A stretch of DNA of 62,679 bases from Chlamydiota bacterium (GTDB taxonomy: Bacteria > Chlamydiota > Chlamydiia > Chlamydiales > Simkaniaceae), in NCBI GenBank assembly GCA_021772245.1, contig JAJFMH010000033.1, positions 1 through 62,679 of the forward strand, read 5' to 3'. Position 1 is the first letter of the stretch. The number at the start of each line of letters is the position of its first letter. Below, one piece after another: positions 28,087 to 35,806 of the stretch. Both the position numbers and the translations under genes were made by a program. The notes beneath the pieces were generated by a model. It was given only the letters and a program-made list of their open reading frames with translations. It was not told where the DNA came from and did no database searches.

Positions 28087-29054
28087 TCTAAAAGATCTCT
28101 AATATATTTTGAGGTATTTTGATCCATAGTAAACGTCTGTTTTTCCTTAAATGCGAGAGTAAAGCGTTTTACTTCATTCTCTAAGTCTTCTAGATCTTTA
28201 AGGGCAAAGTAATCAGCGATAATATAAAGAAGTTCTAAAAAATCTTCTTTCGATTGAATTTCTAAAAGCAATTGGTCTACTGCAGCGCAAAACTGCTCTT
28301 TAGATCCCATATACAGCAAATAATGCAAAATATCGAGAGATAGGTCTAGATTTGGCTTTTCAGTTAGGGATTCTTGCAAATATCCAAGCATGATATTTGC
28401 CTCATTCATATCCGTTTCAGCAATGAGTCTCATCTTTAGAAAATCAAATGATCTTTTATCTTCAATGTATCGATAAAAACCATCGAGGAGCTCGGAGGCG
28501 TACATCGGATTTTCTTCATCGATTTGAAGCGCAATATAGTCATATAAAAATGAAGTAAGATCGAATGAAAAATACGTCTTGATAAGAGCAAATAAAGCTT
28601 CTGGCTTATCGGATTCATCAAGGTTCTCATCTAAGATGTTTTCTAGTTCTCCAAGAAGCTCTTGCAGCCTTTCTTCCTTGCTTAAGATTCCTCGATCATA
28701 GTCATAAATCAACATGTCGAGTTCATCACACAAAACAGAAAGACTATGTGTATCTTCAGAGTACCGTTTCCAAAATTCGAAAATAATTAAGTAAACTTGG
28801 TTATAAATATCATCATTACCCGCAACCAAACATTCTGTAAGTTCTTCTGGGGAGTCGCATTCTTCGAAATAAAGGAGTAAACTCTTGTTGTCGAGGCAAA
28901 TATCAAGCTCTTCTAGCATAGCAAATAGCTGCTTGTCACTATGGTTATCATAGTCTGCAACTTGCCAGTCTTTCACTTGCAAATCTGGATCATCAGCTAA
29001 ATTCATCTTAAGATGATTAAAAAAAGCTTTTCCTCTAAACTCCATATGCCCCAT
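28080..29054 (-). CDS. Acidic helical protein of unknown function
   Basis: A 324-residue cytosolic-looking protein without signal peptide or membrane span. It is rich in Asp, Glu and Leu, with almost continuous amphipathic helices (for example ELLGELENILDENLDESDKP and LEDLENEVKRFTLAFKEK), suggesting an alpha-solenoid or TPR-like fold. I do not recognise the family; many chlamydial conserved hypotheticals look like this, and a chaperone-like or scaffold role is only a guess. The start may be ATG 29054 or ATG 29045 (MEFRG), the latter with GGGG just upstream. Its 3' end overlaps the metallophosphoesterase gene by 7 nt. Confidence 0.65.
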   Translation of the reverse strand: MGHMEFRGKAFFNHLKMNLADDPDLQVKDWQVADYDNHSDKQLFAMLEELDICLDNKSLLLYFEECDSPEELTECLVAGNDDIYNQVYLIIFEFWKRYSEDTHSLSVLCDELDMLIYDYDRGILSKEERLQELLGELENILDENLDESDKPEALFALIKTYFSFDLTSFLYDYIALQIDEENPMYASELLDGFYRYIEDKRSFDFLKMRLIAETDMNEANIMLGYLQESLTEKPNLDLSLDILHYLLYMGSKEQFCAAVDQLLLEIQSKEDFLELLYIIADYFALKDLEDLENEVKRFTLAFKEKQTFTMDQNTSKYIRDLLDQ

Positions 29055-29149
29055 TAATTTGCGTGGTTAATTTTAATTTTAACAAATACTGCAGTTTTTG
29101 CAAGATATTTAAAACAACTATAAAACAACTACACTTTTCTCGCAAAACA

Positions 29150-29644
29150 ATGAAAAAAATAAACTCTTTTATTTTAACTGAATTATTAATTGCTATAGGA
29201 ATATTGTGTATATTTTCAGCAGCTTTTATTCATTTACCAACAAGATTTTTTCAAAAAACCATTCTTGAATTAAAAGAGATTGAACTGCAGAGAGTTGCTA
29301 CCAGTTTACTGTCAGAAATTCAATATGACGTATTGCCAATGCTTTATTTTGACGAGGTTATGCTCACCAAAACAAATGCCTTAATTAAACCTTTTAAGAA
29401 AATTTCTATCACAATTCCCTCCGTAAAAAAAATAGAATACGAAACTTCGTTTCTTCTCTATAAGAAAAAAGCAAAGCCAAGAAAAGACCCTACGTGCGCC
29501 CTTGTTCATTGTGAGCTTTTTGTAACAGATACAAACGGCAATATAGAAACCTTTGAAACAGATTTTCATATCTTGCAAAAAAAATCCCCTGGCAGCTCTT
29601 CCTTAGCATCTCATTTTTCTAGCAAAGAAAAAGAGTATATTTAA
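29150..29644 (+). CDS. Type II secretion pseudopilin-like protein 1
   Basis: A 164-residue protein with a class III (prepilin) signal: MKKINS, then FILTELLIAIGILCIFSAAF with the diagnostic Glu at position +5 of the predicted mature chain. A prepilin peptidase would cut before Phe7 and methylate it. The rest is a small mixed domain with a Cys pair (DPTCALVHCELF). The longer upstream reading (from 29063) lacks a ribosome site, so ATG 29150 was chosen. The first gene of three in a row; it resembles the minor pseudopilin genes that follow gspG in Chlamydia, but no gspD, E, F or G is in this window. Confidence 0.62.
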   Translation: MKKINSFILTELLIAIGILCIFSAAFIHLPTRFFQKTILELKEIELQRVATSLLSEIQYDVLPMLYFDEVMLTKTNALIKPFKKISITIPSVKKIEYETSFLLYKKKAKPRKDPTCALVHCELFVTDTNGNIETFETDFHILQKKSPGSSSLASHFSSKEKEYI

Positions 29645-30238
29645 ATGAAAAAAAAATTCTCCTTTACCCTTGTAGAAGTTTTTATTGCATTTTCTCTAAG
29701 CGCTATTTTGATAGCTTTTCTCTTTTTCTATTACAAAAATGCGAATATTATTGATGCGCAAATTGCAACCGCAAAAGAAGTGATCCTGCAAAGAAATTAT
29801 ACTTTTAGAAAGCTCACTGAGATGTTCTATCAGATAGATGAAAATAGCCCCTTTTACTTGCAGCGTAAAGAGGATGGTTACAGCAGACTACACTTTTCTT
29901 TGCAAGACCAAGTCGATCCTGACCCTAACTTTGCAGGATTACAAAAATGCTTTTTAGATGAGAGAAAAGAGGGTCTTTACTTTATTATTGAAACATCAGC
30001 CCAAAGTGAAAAAAAGCAAAGAGAAGAACATCTTTTATCACTTAGCAGCAAGATTCAATGGCTGTTTTATCAAATAGACCCTAAGACAAATGAGATCACC
30101 TCCTTTCCAACTCTTGAAGAAAAATCTCCCATACCTCTTGTGATACAACTGGAGGCAAATGAACTTCTCCTGCGCTTAACAACAAAAGCTGGAACAAAAC
30201 CTCTGATTTTATCATCTATGGGGGAAATTCCATCATGA
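29645..30238 (+). CDS. Type II secretion pseudopilin-like protein 2 (GspJ-like)
   Basis: A 197-residue protein starting MKKKFSFTLVEVFIAFSLSA, a classical prepilin N-terminus: short basic leader, cleavage before Phe, Glu at +5, then a hydrophobic helix to about residue 28. Size and layout suit a minor pseudopilin of the GspJ type; the assignment among GspH, I, J and K is not possible by eye. The start codon directly follows the stop of gene 1, and the stop overlaps the start of gene 3 (ATGA), so the three genes are one translation unit. Confidence 0.68.
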   Translation: MKKKFSFTLVEVFIAFSLSAILIAFLFFYYKNANIIDAQIATAKEVILQRNYTFRKLTEMFYQIDENSPFYLQRKEDGYSRLHFSLQDQVDPDPNFAGLQKCFLDERKEGLYFIIETSAQSEKKQREEHLLSLSSKIQWLFYQIDPKTNEITSFPTLEEKSPIPLVIQLEANELLLRLTTKAGTKPLILSSMGEIPS

Positions 30239-31125
30239 ATATACTCCCCTTTGTGATGATCTTTATTATGATCTTCACCTATTTTTCTTTTTCTTTTTTT
30301 ACAAAAAACAAAATGTTTACCCAAGAAAAAAAGGGCTATACAAGTTACTACGTTGCCAATCGATCCCTGCAAAGCAAACAGCAAGATCTATCTTATAAGC
30401 GTCAAAAAGTAATCCAAGAAAAATCAACTTCATTTGATGCCCCGATTGCTGAAATTGAAAAAGAAGAAAAACCTTATTTTTCTCCACGACTTGTTTACCC
30501 TCCCAAATCTGGCTCCCAATTCAACTTAGCATCCGCATTCTATAGCGATAGCAACATCGAAAAAAAAGCCGCTATTGCTTTAATGCAGCAATTGTATTCT
30601 GAGCTCTTTTTAACAGAAAAATGCGAACTTTCCTTTGAAGAGTTTTTTAATGCTCTGCAAAAAAAGGCTCTTAAACTTTCATCTGAGGAAGAAAAAACTT
30701 CCTATCACCTTCTAGATCTTTTTCCTGAAAAGAATCCGGAGAAACAGGTCTTTTATCTTTTACTGAAAGGCAGCGCCTTCTACAAGGAGGACGCAGGATT
30801 TCCGCCCCTTGAAGACTTTTTTATTTTTGATCCGCATGTAAGGAAAAAACCCTTATGCTTTAAATTGTCATCCAAACAGACTCTTGCTAGTATTTTTAAC
30901 CCACATATTGCGCAGGAAATTCTAGATGCGGAAAAAAACAAGAAGGCAAAAACTCCATCACAAAAAATTCTTACGAAAAAAGAGCTGAGTGAACTTCTGC
31001 AGAATTTTTCTCAGGCTGAAATTGAGAAATTAAACCTTTTCTATTTTATTTCACCTAAGAAAAAAGAAGAGAAGATATCACATTTAGATCCAAACTCTAA
31101 TATATCGCTTCGAAGGAAAAGTTAA
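30235..31125 (+). CDS. Membrane-anchored protein of the pseudopilin cluster (GspK-like position)
   Basis: A 296-residue protein with one N-terminal membrane span (MNILPFVMIFIMIFTYFSFS) and a large Lys/Glu-rich periplasmic part containing several helical segments, with no prepilin glutamate. By position it takes the place of GspK or of the chlamydial genes behind gspG, but no motif proves this. It overlaps the upstream pseudopilin by 4 nt and ends 7 nt before the convergent histidine kinase. Its partnership in a type II secretion or pilus-like machine is inferred from the operon only. Confidence 0.55.
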   Translation: MNILPFVMIFIMIFTYFSFSFFTKNKMFTQEKKGYTSYYVANRSLQSKQQDLSYKRQKVIQEKSTSFDAPIAEIEKEEKPYFSPRLVYPPKSGSQFNLASAFYSDSNIEKKAAIALMQQLYSELFLTEKCELSFEEFFNALQKKALKLSSEEEKTSYHLLDLFPEKNPEKQVFYLLLKGSAFYKEDAGFPPLEDFFIFDPHVRKKPLCFKLSSKQTLASIFNPHIAQEILDAEKNKKAKTPSQKILTKKELSELLQNFSQAEIEKLNLFYFISPKKKEEKISHLDPNSNISLRRKS

Positions 31126-31132
31126 GGCGAGA

Positions 31133-32308
31133 CTATGAATGTAATGTCTTCTGTTGAAAGGTGATTACAAAGATTGTCCCTTTTCCAGGTGTTGAAGACA
31201 CATTAATTTGCCCCCCATGCTTTTCAATGATTGTTTTTACAAGAGAAAGCCCAAGGCCAGCGCCTCCAAAACTTCGCGAGTGGGCTTTGTTTACTGTATA
31301 AAAACGATTAAAAATTTTGTCTAAGTCTTCTTTTTCTATTCCAACTCCCTTATCTTTAATTCGAATACAGACTTCATTTTTTTTCTTTTCAACATAGATA
31401 GAAATTTCAGGATGCTTTGAAGAATATTTGATGCTGTTTTCAAGTAAATTTCCAATGGCTCTTTCCAGCAGAGCCACATCTGCAGGAATGACTATTACCT
31501 CATCAGAGCAATAGGTTTCCATTTTTACAGATGGATGGAGGGAGTAAAGATTCAAGCAAATACTATCAATCAAAGATACTAAGTCGCACTCCTGAAAATT
31601 TGTTTTAGGGATATGATCGAGATCAGCTAGAAGAAGAAGGTTTTTCACAAGATGCTGCATGCGATCACAATTACGAACAATCTTTTCCGTAATATCTTCC
31701 AGCATTGCCTCTGATATTTCTGGTAGCTCTTTTAGCGTCTCTGCAAATCCTTTGATGATTGTAATCGGAGTGCGCAGCTCATGAGAGGCATTCGCAACAA
31801 AGTCCTTCCCAACTCCTTCTACTTTTTGCACATCAGATTCCCGCTGAAAAAGAAGAGCGACTTTCTTTTCTTTTGAAAGGTGTTGCATCTGCAATTTCCA
31901 GTTTTTCTTAGTAGATATGGGGAAAATATAAGACTCTTTCTCTTTTGATCGAAGCATAGCTTGGTGCTTACTTTGACAAAGAGCTACTTGATCCTTATCT
32001 AAAACCTTTTGGGAATTAAAAAAATTTTTCCCTCTTCGTATGTTCGGAAAAAGTATGGTAGCTTTTTGATTTATCTCTAAAACCTTTCCTTTATTGTCTA
32101 AAATAAGTACGCAATCTTCAAGCCCGTCTGCAAAAAATGGTAACTTATTAGCTTTTGCCAATTGCTCTCGTACTAGAAAAAACACCACGCAAGCAATAAC
32201 CAGTTGAATACCAATAATTTGGTATAGAGGCCTGCTTGTTTCTTCAAACAGAAAAAAAGCATTTAAAAATAAAAAGAAAAGTAGGAGTAAAACTTTTTTC
32301 ATTGGCAA
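31133..32308 (-). CDS. Sensor histidine kinase (PhoR-like)
   Basis: A 391-residue membrane kinase. Two N-terminal hydrophobic spans (about 4-20 and 28-47) with a very short loop are followed by a PAS-like region (about 58-130). HisKA has the phospho-acceptor His176 in ANASHELRTPITIIKG. The ATPase has the N box NLLENSIKYS, the D/G boxes DKGVGIEKED and GGAGLGLSLVKTI. All catalytic boxes are present. No response regulator gene lies next to it; the partner must be elsewhere. With almost no periplasmic loop it probably senses a cytosolic or membrane signal. The start may be ATG 32308 or ATG 32302. Confidence 0.9.
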   Translation of the reverse strand: MPMKKVLLLLFFLFLNAFFLFEETSRPLYQIIGIQLVIACVVFFLVREQLAKANKLPFFADGLEDCVLILDNKGKVLEINQKATILFPNIRRGKNFFNSQKVLDKDQVALCQSKHQAMLRSKEKESYIFPISTKKNWKLQMQHLSKEKKVALLFQRESDVQKVEGVGKDFVANASHELRTPITIIKGFAETLKELPEISEAMLEDITEKIVRNCDRMQHLVKNLLLLADLDHIPKTNFQECDLVSLIDSICLNLYSLHPSVKMETYCSDEVIVIPADVALLERAIGNLLENSIKYSSKHPEISIYVEKKKNEVCIRIKDKGVGIEKEDLDKIFNRFYTVNKAHSRSFGGAGLGLSLVKTIIEKHGGQINVSSTPGKGTIFVITFQQKTLHS

Positions 32309-32341
32309 AATTTGTATTTATCTAGATTTTACTCCCATAAC

Positions 32342-32479
32342 TTCTTTAAGCATAGTCTATTTTCATATGTTGAAAAACAACTCCTTGAGTTACTTTTAAC
32401 TCAAATTACACGTCCTAGAAGCAAAGAAATTGATCTTATTTTAATTACAAAAATTTTGATAAATCCTCTACAAACATAA
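32342..32479 (+). pseudogene. Unrecognised coding remnant
   Basis: In the gap between two minus-strand genes one plus-strand frame stays open for about 45 codons and reads like a protein end (SLFSYVEKQLLELLLTQITR, then PRSKEIDLILITKILINP), closing at TAA 32477-32479. It has no start with a ribosome site and no recognised family. It may be the 3' stump of a gene removed when the AlbA_2 gene arrived. Confidence 0.3.
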
Positions 32480-32493
32480 AATCATTGCAGGGA

Positions 32494-33849
32494 TTAGATT
32501 GTATTTTTTTGATAACGAGTTTCACTTCCCTTTCCAACTCTAATCAAAATGCCACGGGAAATAAGTTCATTTATTTTTCTACCAGCAGTAGATCTTGTTA
32601 TATTTAGTGTTTTTATAATTTCTGAAATAGAAAGTTCAGAGGCCTGCTCAAAGAGATTTACAATTTCTTGATGTGAACTATCTCCATTGATCGGTTTTGA
32701 TGACAATGACTGTCGTGGTAAAATACATTTAATAAAATTTTCACCTTCGATAACCTGAGGAGTTGGCAATCTGTATTTTTCATAACTTGTGAAAAGTGTT
32801 AAAAATCCTGAACCTAGTTTTTCAATATACTTAGCTTCGCGAAAAATTTTACAAATCATTTTATTGCGAATATATGTTAGGCCTTTTTTAATATTTTGAA
32901 GATTAATAGGCCCTGGAAAAGTTCCCGGGCTAAAAAACTCAATTCTATTATCATAAATTGCAATTTTTATTGGGCCATCTATATGGTAATTCCTGTGCAC
33001 TATGGCATTTAGTAACACTTCTCTAATTGCCTCAGCAGGAAGTTCTAATTTTTCATCTCTTTTTGGGCCACGAATAGTAAAAGATTTTTCAAGTTTACTT
33101 AAGATAAAATGATATGCTGTATCAAACTGTTCAAAGAGAGTGCCCTCAGCATCTATACTTGAAAGGGCATTTCTTCCACTAATTCCGGAAAAGTGTGTGC
33201 AAATAATCATAGCCTCTGAAAAAAATCTTTGGGGATTTTTTCCGAATAAAAGAATTCCACCAACGCTACAATATATCGAAGAATGCTCCTCTATAATAAT
33301 GTTATAGCTGTCCAATACATCGTTAGAAAGAGATTTGATTTCAGATATTTTTCGTCCATTTAAAAAGTTATAGATTTTTTTTTCATCTAGATTGTCTTTA
33401 TCCGTATGATAAACTAGCATCATATCAAATGATCTACCTTTTGATTGCCACTTCAATTCTTCTATTATATCTGAACTTGCTCGAAGCGTGGAGCGACCCA
33501 ATCTAATGTATGTACCTTTTTCTACTCCTTCAGATTTTCGATAATATGGCTTATTCATTCCTGAAGAAACCTCAATAATTAAGAGTTTTTTGTCAGAAAT
33601 TACTTGCATATATATTAAGGGAATAATTGGAGGGCAAGTGGATTCAAAAATGCTCTTATTAATAAACTCCATGATTTGTTGAATTTCTTCTTCAGGAATG
33701 CCTACTATAGTCCCATTTGAGTCCACACCAATAATTAATTTTCCACCTTTCTGATTGCAAAAGCCTATAATCGTCTTAACAATTTGATGATTTTCTGGAA
33801 TTGTTCTTTTAAATTCTATTGTTGAAGACTCTTCCGAAGGATATTTCAT
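32494..33849 (-). CDS. AlbA_2 (Schlafen-type) DNA-binding domain protein, RecG-C-terminal-like regulator
   Basis: A 451-residue protein of the family often annotated as ATP-dependent DNA helicase RecG-related or putative transcriptional regulator. The AlbA_2 domain comes first: SSTIEFKRTI (about 8-17), GFCNQKGGKLIIGVDSNGTI (about 29-48) and KGTYIRLGRSTLRAS. A HATPase_c_4-like middle follows (AIREVLLNAIVHRNYHIDGP, about 268-287, and EKLGSGF). A winged-helix end reads LSISEIIKTLNITRSTAGRK (about 408-427). There is no helicase Walker motif. The gene stands alone on the minus strand behind repeated TTGTTTCA boxes overlapping its promoter, so it probably represses itself. Such genes are common in accessory islands. 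Confidence 0.85.
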   Translation of the reverse strand: MKYPSEESSTIEFKRTIPENHQIVKTIIGFCNQKGGKLIIGVDSNGTIVGIPEEEIQQIMEFINKSIFESTCPPIIPLIYMQVISDKKLLIIEVSSGMNKPYYRKSEGVEKGTYIRLGRSTLRASSDIIEELKWQSKGRSFDMMLVYHTDKDNLDEKKIYNFLNGRKISEIKSLSNDVLDSYNIIIEEHSSIYCSVGGILLFGKNPQRFFSEAMIICTHFSGISGRNALSSIDAEGTLFEQFDTAYHFILSKLEKSFTIRGPKRDEKLELPAEAIREVLLNAIVHRNYHIDGPIKIAIYDNRIEFFSPGTFPGPINLQNIKKGLTYIRNKMICKIFREAKYIEKLGSGFLTLFTSYEKYRLPTPQVIEGENFIKCILPRQSLSSKPINGDSSHQEIVNLFEQASELSISEIIKTLNITRSTAGRKINELISRGILIRVGKGSETRYQKNTI

Positions 33850-33860
33850 GTGTCATCCAT

Positions 33861-33941
33861 TGTTTTCTTGTTTCATTTCATTGTAGCAAAATGAAACAAT
33901 TGAAACAAGAAAACACTGATCTCTTGTTTCAATTGTTTCAC
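33861..33941. repeat. TTGTTTCA-box inverted repeats, probable operator
   Basis: Three related blocks are built from TTGTTTCA (or TGAAACAA): 33861-33882, its near-perfect inverted copy 33890-33915 (which has four extra bases, ATTG), and 33923-33941 in the first orientation. The second and third each hold two boxes in tandem. A further TGAAACAAGG lies at 34097. The blocks lie directly upstream of the AlbA_2 start codon and overlap its likely promoter. Confidence 0.65.
33880..33908 (-). promoter_or_regulatory. Putative promoter of the AlbA_2 gene inside the repeat boxes
   Basis: On the minus strand TTGTTT (33908-33903), a 17-bp spacer and TACAAT (33885-33880) give a good sigma70-type promoter. 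Both hexamers and the predicted start fall in the TTGTTTCA repeats, so a protein bound to the boxes would block transcription. Confidence 0.5.
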
Positions 33942-34106
33942 TTCTTCTTCTGAAGCAAGGCATAGAAAACCGATAAAAATATAATTTGAAGAACAAAATC
34001 AGCAACTGAAATAATATAACTCTTTTATTATCAGCAATATAAGAAACGCAATACAATCCCTTAACGCATTTGTAAAATTTGAATTAATATTTTAACTGAA
34101 ACAAGG

Positions 34107-34223
34107 CTAGAATGATGAGTCTCTAGCAGCAAGGATGCTCAAATCAATCTCTTTAGGCAAAAAGAGATAAAAGGAGGCTGTTAAGACGGTTTCTACCGAA
34201 ACCCCGAATTCATGCTCTACCAC
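34107..34223 (-). pseudogene. Unrecognised coding remnant upstream of the AlbA_2 gene
   Basis: A minus-strand frame of 38 codons reads VVEHEFGVSVETVLTASFYL and then FLPKEIDLSILAARDSSF, ending in TAG. It looks like a real protein C-terminus but has no upstream body: the frame breaks just before it. No family is recognised. The rest of the 484-bp gap (33850-34333) holds the operator repeats, a small GGTTTC/GAAACC hairpin at 34188-34203 and the palindrome of the next gene. Confidence 0.3.
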
Positions 34224-34291
34224 TCTTTAATTACTTAAATGTAAAAAGTCATTTTTAACAAATCACTTACAAACAACAAGTTACATGTATA

Positions 34292-34331
34292 AAATCTCCT
34301 CTAATCCATATTTATGGATTAGAGGAGATTT
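34292..34331 (+). promoter_or_regulatory. Perfect 19-bp inverted repeat over the ribosome site of the ATPase gene
   Basis: AAATCTCCTCTAATCCATA (34292-34310) and its exact reverse complement (34313-34331) are separated by two bases. The right arm carries the GAGGAG Shine-Dalgarno site, 7 bp before the ATG at 34334. A TATAAA at 34288-34293 with CTTACA 16 bp upstream could place the transcript start inside the left arm, so this may be an operator, an RNA hairpin, or both. Confidence 0.6.
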
Positions 34332-34333
34332 AT

Positions 34334-35773
34334 ATGAGTATTTTCATTGGGAGAAAAGAAGAGCTAAAGAGACTCAACAGATTAAGTAGACTAGGAATAG
34401 CAACACTATCTGTAATCAAAGGGAGAAGACGGGTTGGAAAGAGCACCCTTGTCAAAGAGTTTGCAAAACAGAAACATTTCATAAGTATTACAGGTATTCC
34501 TCCATCTTCAAATATTTCAGCGCAAAGCCAGAGAAATGAGTTCGCAGAGCAACTATGCATACAATTAAACCTGCCTCGTGTTACTTTTTCTACATGGTCA
34601 GAAGCCTTTCACTTTCTAAGTGCCCAAATTCCTCAAGAAGAAACGGTTGTGCTATTAGATGAAATTTCTTGGATGGGAGGATTAGACCCGGTATTTTTGG
34701 GTTCTTTAAAAATATGGTGGGATCAAAATGCAAGTAATTTCAAGAACTTGCGATTAATTCTATGTGGATCTATTTCTACTTGGAGAGAAGAAAATATCCT
34801 TTGCAGTACAGGCTTTGTAGGAAGGATTGCTTTAGTAATTCATTTGGAACCATTCTCACTTTCTGAATCATTTGATTTCTTGAGAAGGAAAGGATTTAAA
34901 GGCTCTGTATATGAAATCATGAAAATACTCTCTATGTGTGGAGGAGTGCCTTGGTATTTAGATTTAGTTGATCCAAAATGCAATGCAGATGAAAATATTT
35001 ATGAGCTTTGTTTTGCCTCTTCAAGTCAGCTCTTAAATGAGTTCAACAATATATTTCATGATTTATTCGACGGTCACGGAAAGCCCTACCGAAAAATTTT
35101 AAATTTTCTAACGGTTGGCATGAAATCAAGAAAACAGATCCAAACGGAGTTGGGCTTGCAAAGTGGTGGGACAATAAGTACTTACTTAAAAAATCTCATA
35201 TTAGCAGGATTTATAACCGAACATTATCAATGGTCCTTAAAAACGGGGAAAGCAGGAAGACTGTCACTCTATCGATTAAGTGATTGTTTCATTCGATTCC
35301 ACTTGAAATATATACAACCAAATGAAGCTCGAATTAGAAAAGGCCTTTTCAAAAAAGTAACGAGAGGAAATCTTCCAGGATGGGATTCTATTTTTGGGAT
35401 TCAATTAGAAAATCTTCTTTTATCAGATAGGCTTTTCCTACTCAATGCGATTGGAATAGATACTGACTTAGTTGAAAATGACAACCCATACATTCAAACA
35501 ACAGGAACACAAAGAGAAGGTTGTCAAATTGACTACCTCATACAAACAAGAATGAACACACTTTTTCTCTGTGAATTTAAATTTAGTAGAAATGAGATAA
35601 AATCATCAGTTATTAAAGAAATGGAAAAAAAATGCAGCGCGTTGCAGCTTCCACGAGGATGTGGCATGGCTCCAGTACTTTTTCATATCAATGGTGCTTG
35701 TCCAAGTGTTGAGGAAAGCTCTTTTTTCTATAAGGTAATAGACCTTAGAGAATATTTAGAAAAAGAATTATAA
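34334..35773 (+). CDS. AAA ATPase with DUF234-type C-terminus (archaeal-ATPase family)
   Basis: A 479-residue cytosolic ATPase of the family common in archaea and scattered in bacteria, function unknown. It begins FIGRKEELKRLNRL, with Walker A IKGRRRVGKSTLV (about 28-40), Walker B TVVLLDEISWMGG (about 104-116) and sensor-1-like LILCGSISTW (about 145-154). A winged-helix part follows (KSRKQIQTELGLQSGGTIST, about 262-281). The C-terminal region has the DUF234 features FIRFHLKYIQPN, then a nuclease-like segment: a late acidic REGCQIDYLI and FLCEFKFS, which resembles the D/ExK core of PD-(D/E)XK nucleases. It is sporadically distributed, probably horizontally acquired, and lies in the most accessory part of the window. 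Confidence 0.85.
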   Translation: MSIFIGRKEELKRLNRLSRLGIATLSVIKGRRRVGKSTLVKEFAKQKHFISITGIPPSSNISAQSQRNEFAEQLCIQLNLPRVTFSTWSEAFHFLSAQIPQEETVVLLDEISWMGGLDPVFLGSLKIWWDQNASNFKNLRLILCGSISTWREENILCSTGFVGRIALVIHLEPFSLSESFDFLRRKGFKGSVYEIMKILSMCGGVPWYLDLVDPKCNADENIYELCFASSSQLLNEFNNIFHDLFDGHGKPYRKILNFLTVGMKSRKQIQTELGLQSGGTISTYLKNLILAGFITEHYQWSLKTGKAGRLSLYRLSDCFIRFHLKYIQPNEARIRKGLFKKVTRGNLPGWDSIFGIQLENLLLSDRLFLLNAIGIDTDLVENDNPYIQTTGTQREGCQIDYLIQTRMNTLFLCEFKFSRNEIKSSVIKEMEKKCSALQLPRGCGMAPVLFHINGACPSVEESSFFYKVIDLREYLEKEL

Positions 35774-35806
35774 AAATAACTAAGTGTCATCTCTTAAAAT
35801 CTAAAA

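Noticed and set aside
34188-34203. GGTTTC-TACC-GAAACC hairpin as an RNA gene or terminator
   Set aside because: Only six pairs, no T-run, and no further RNA-gene features. It is noted within the gap but not called.
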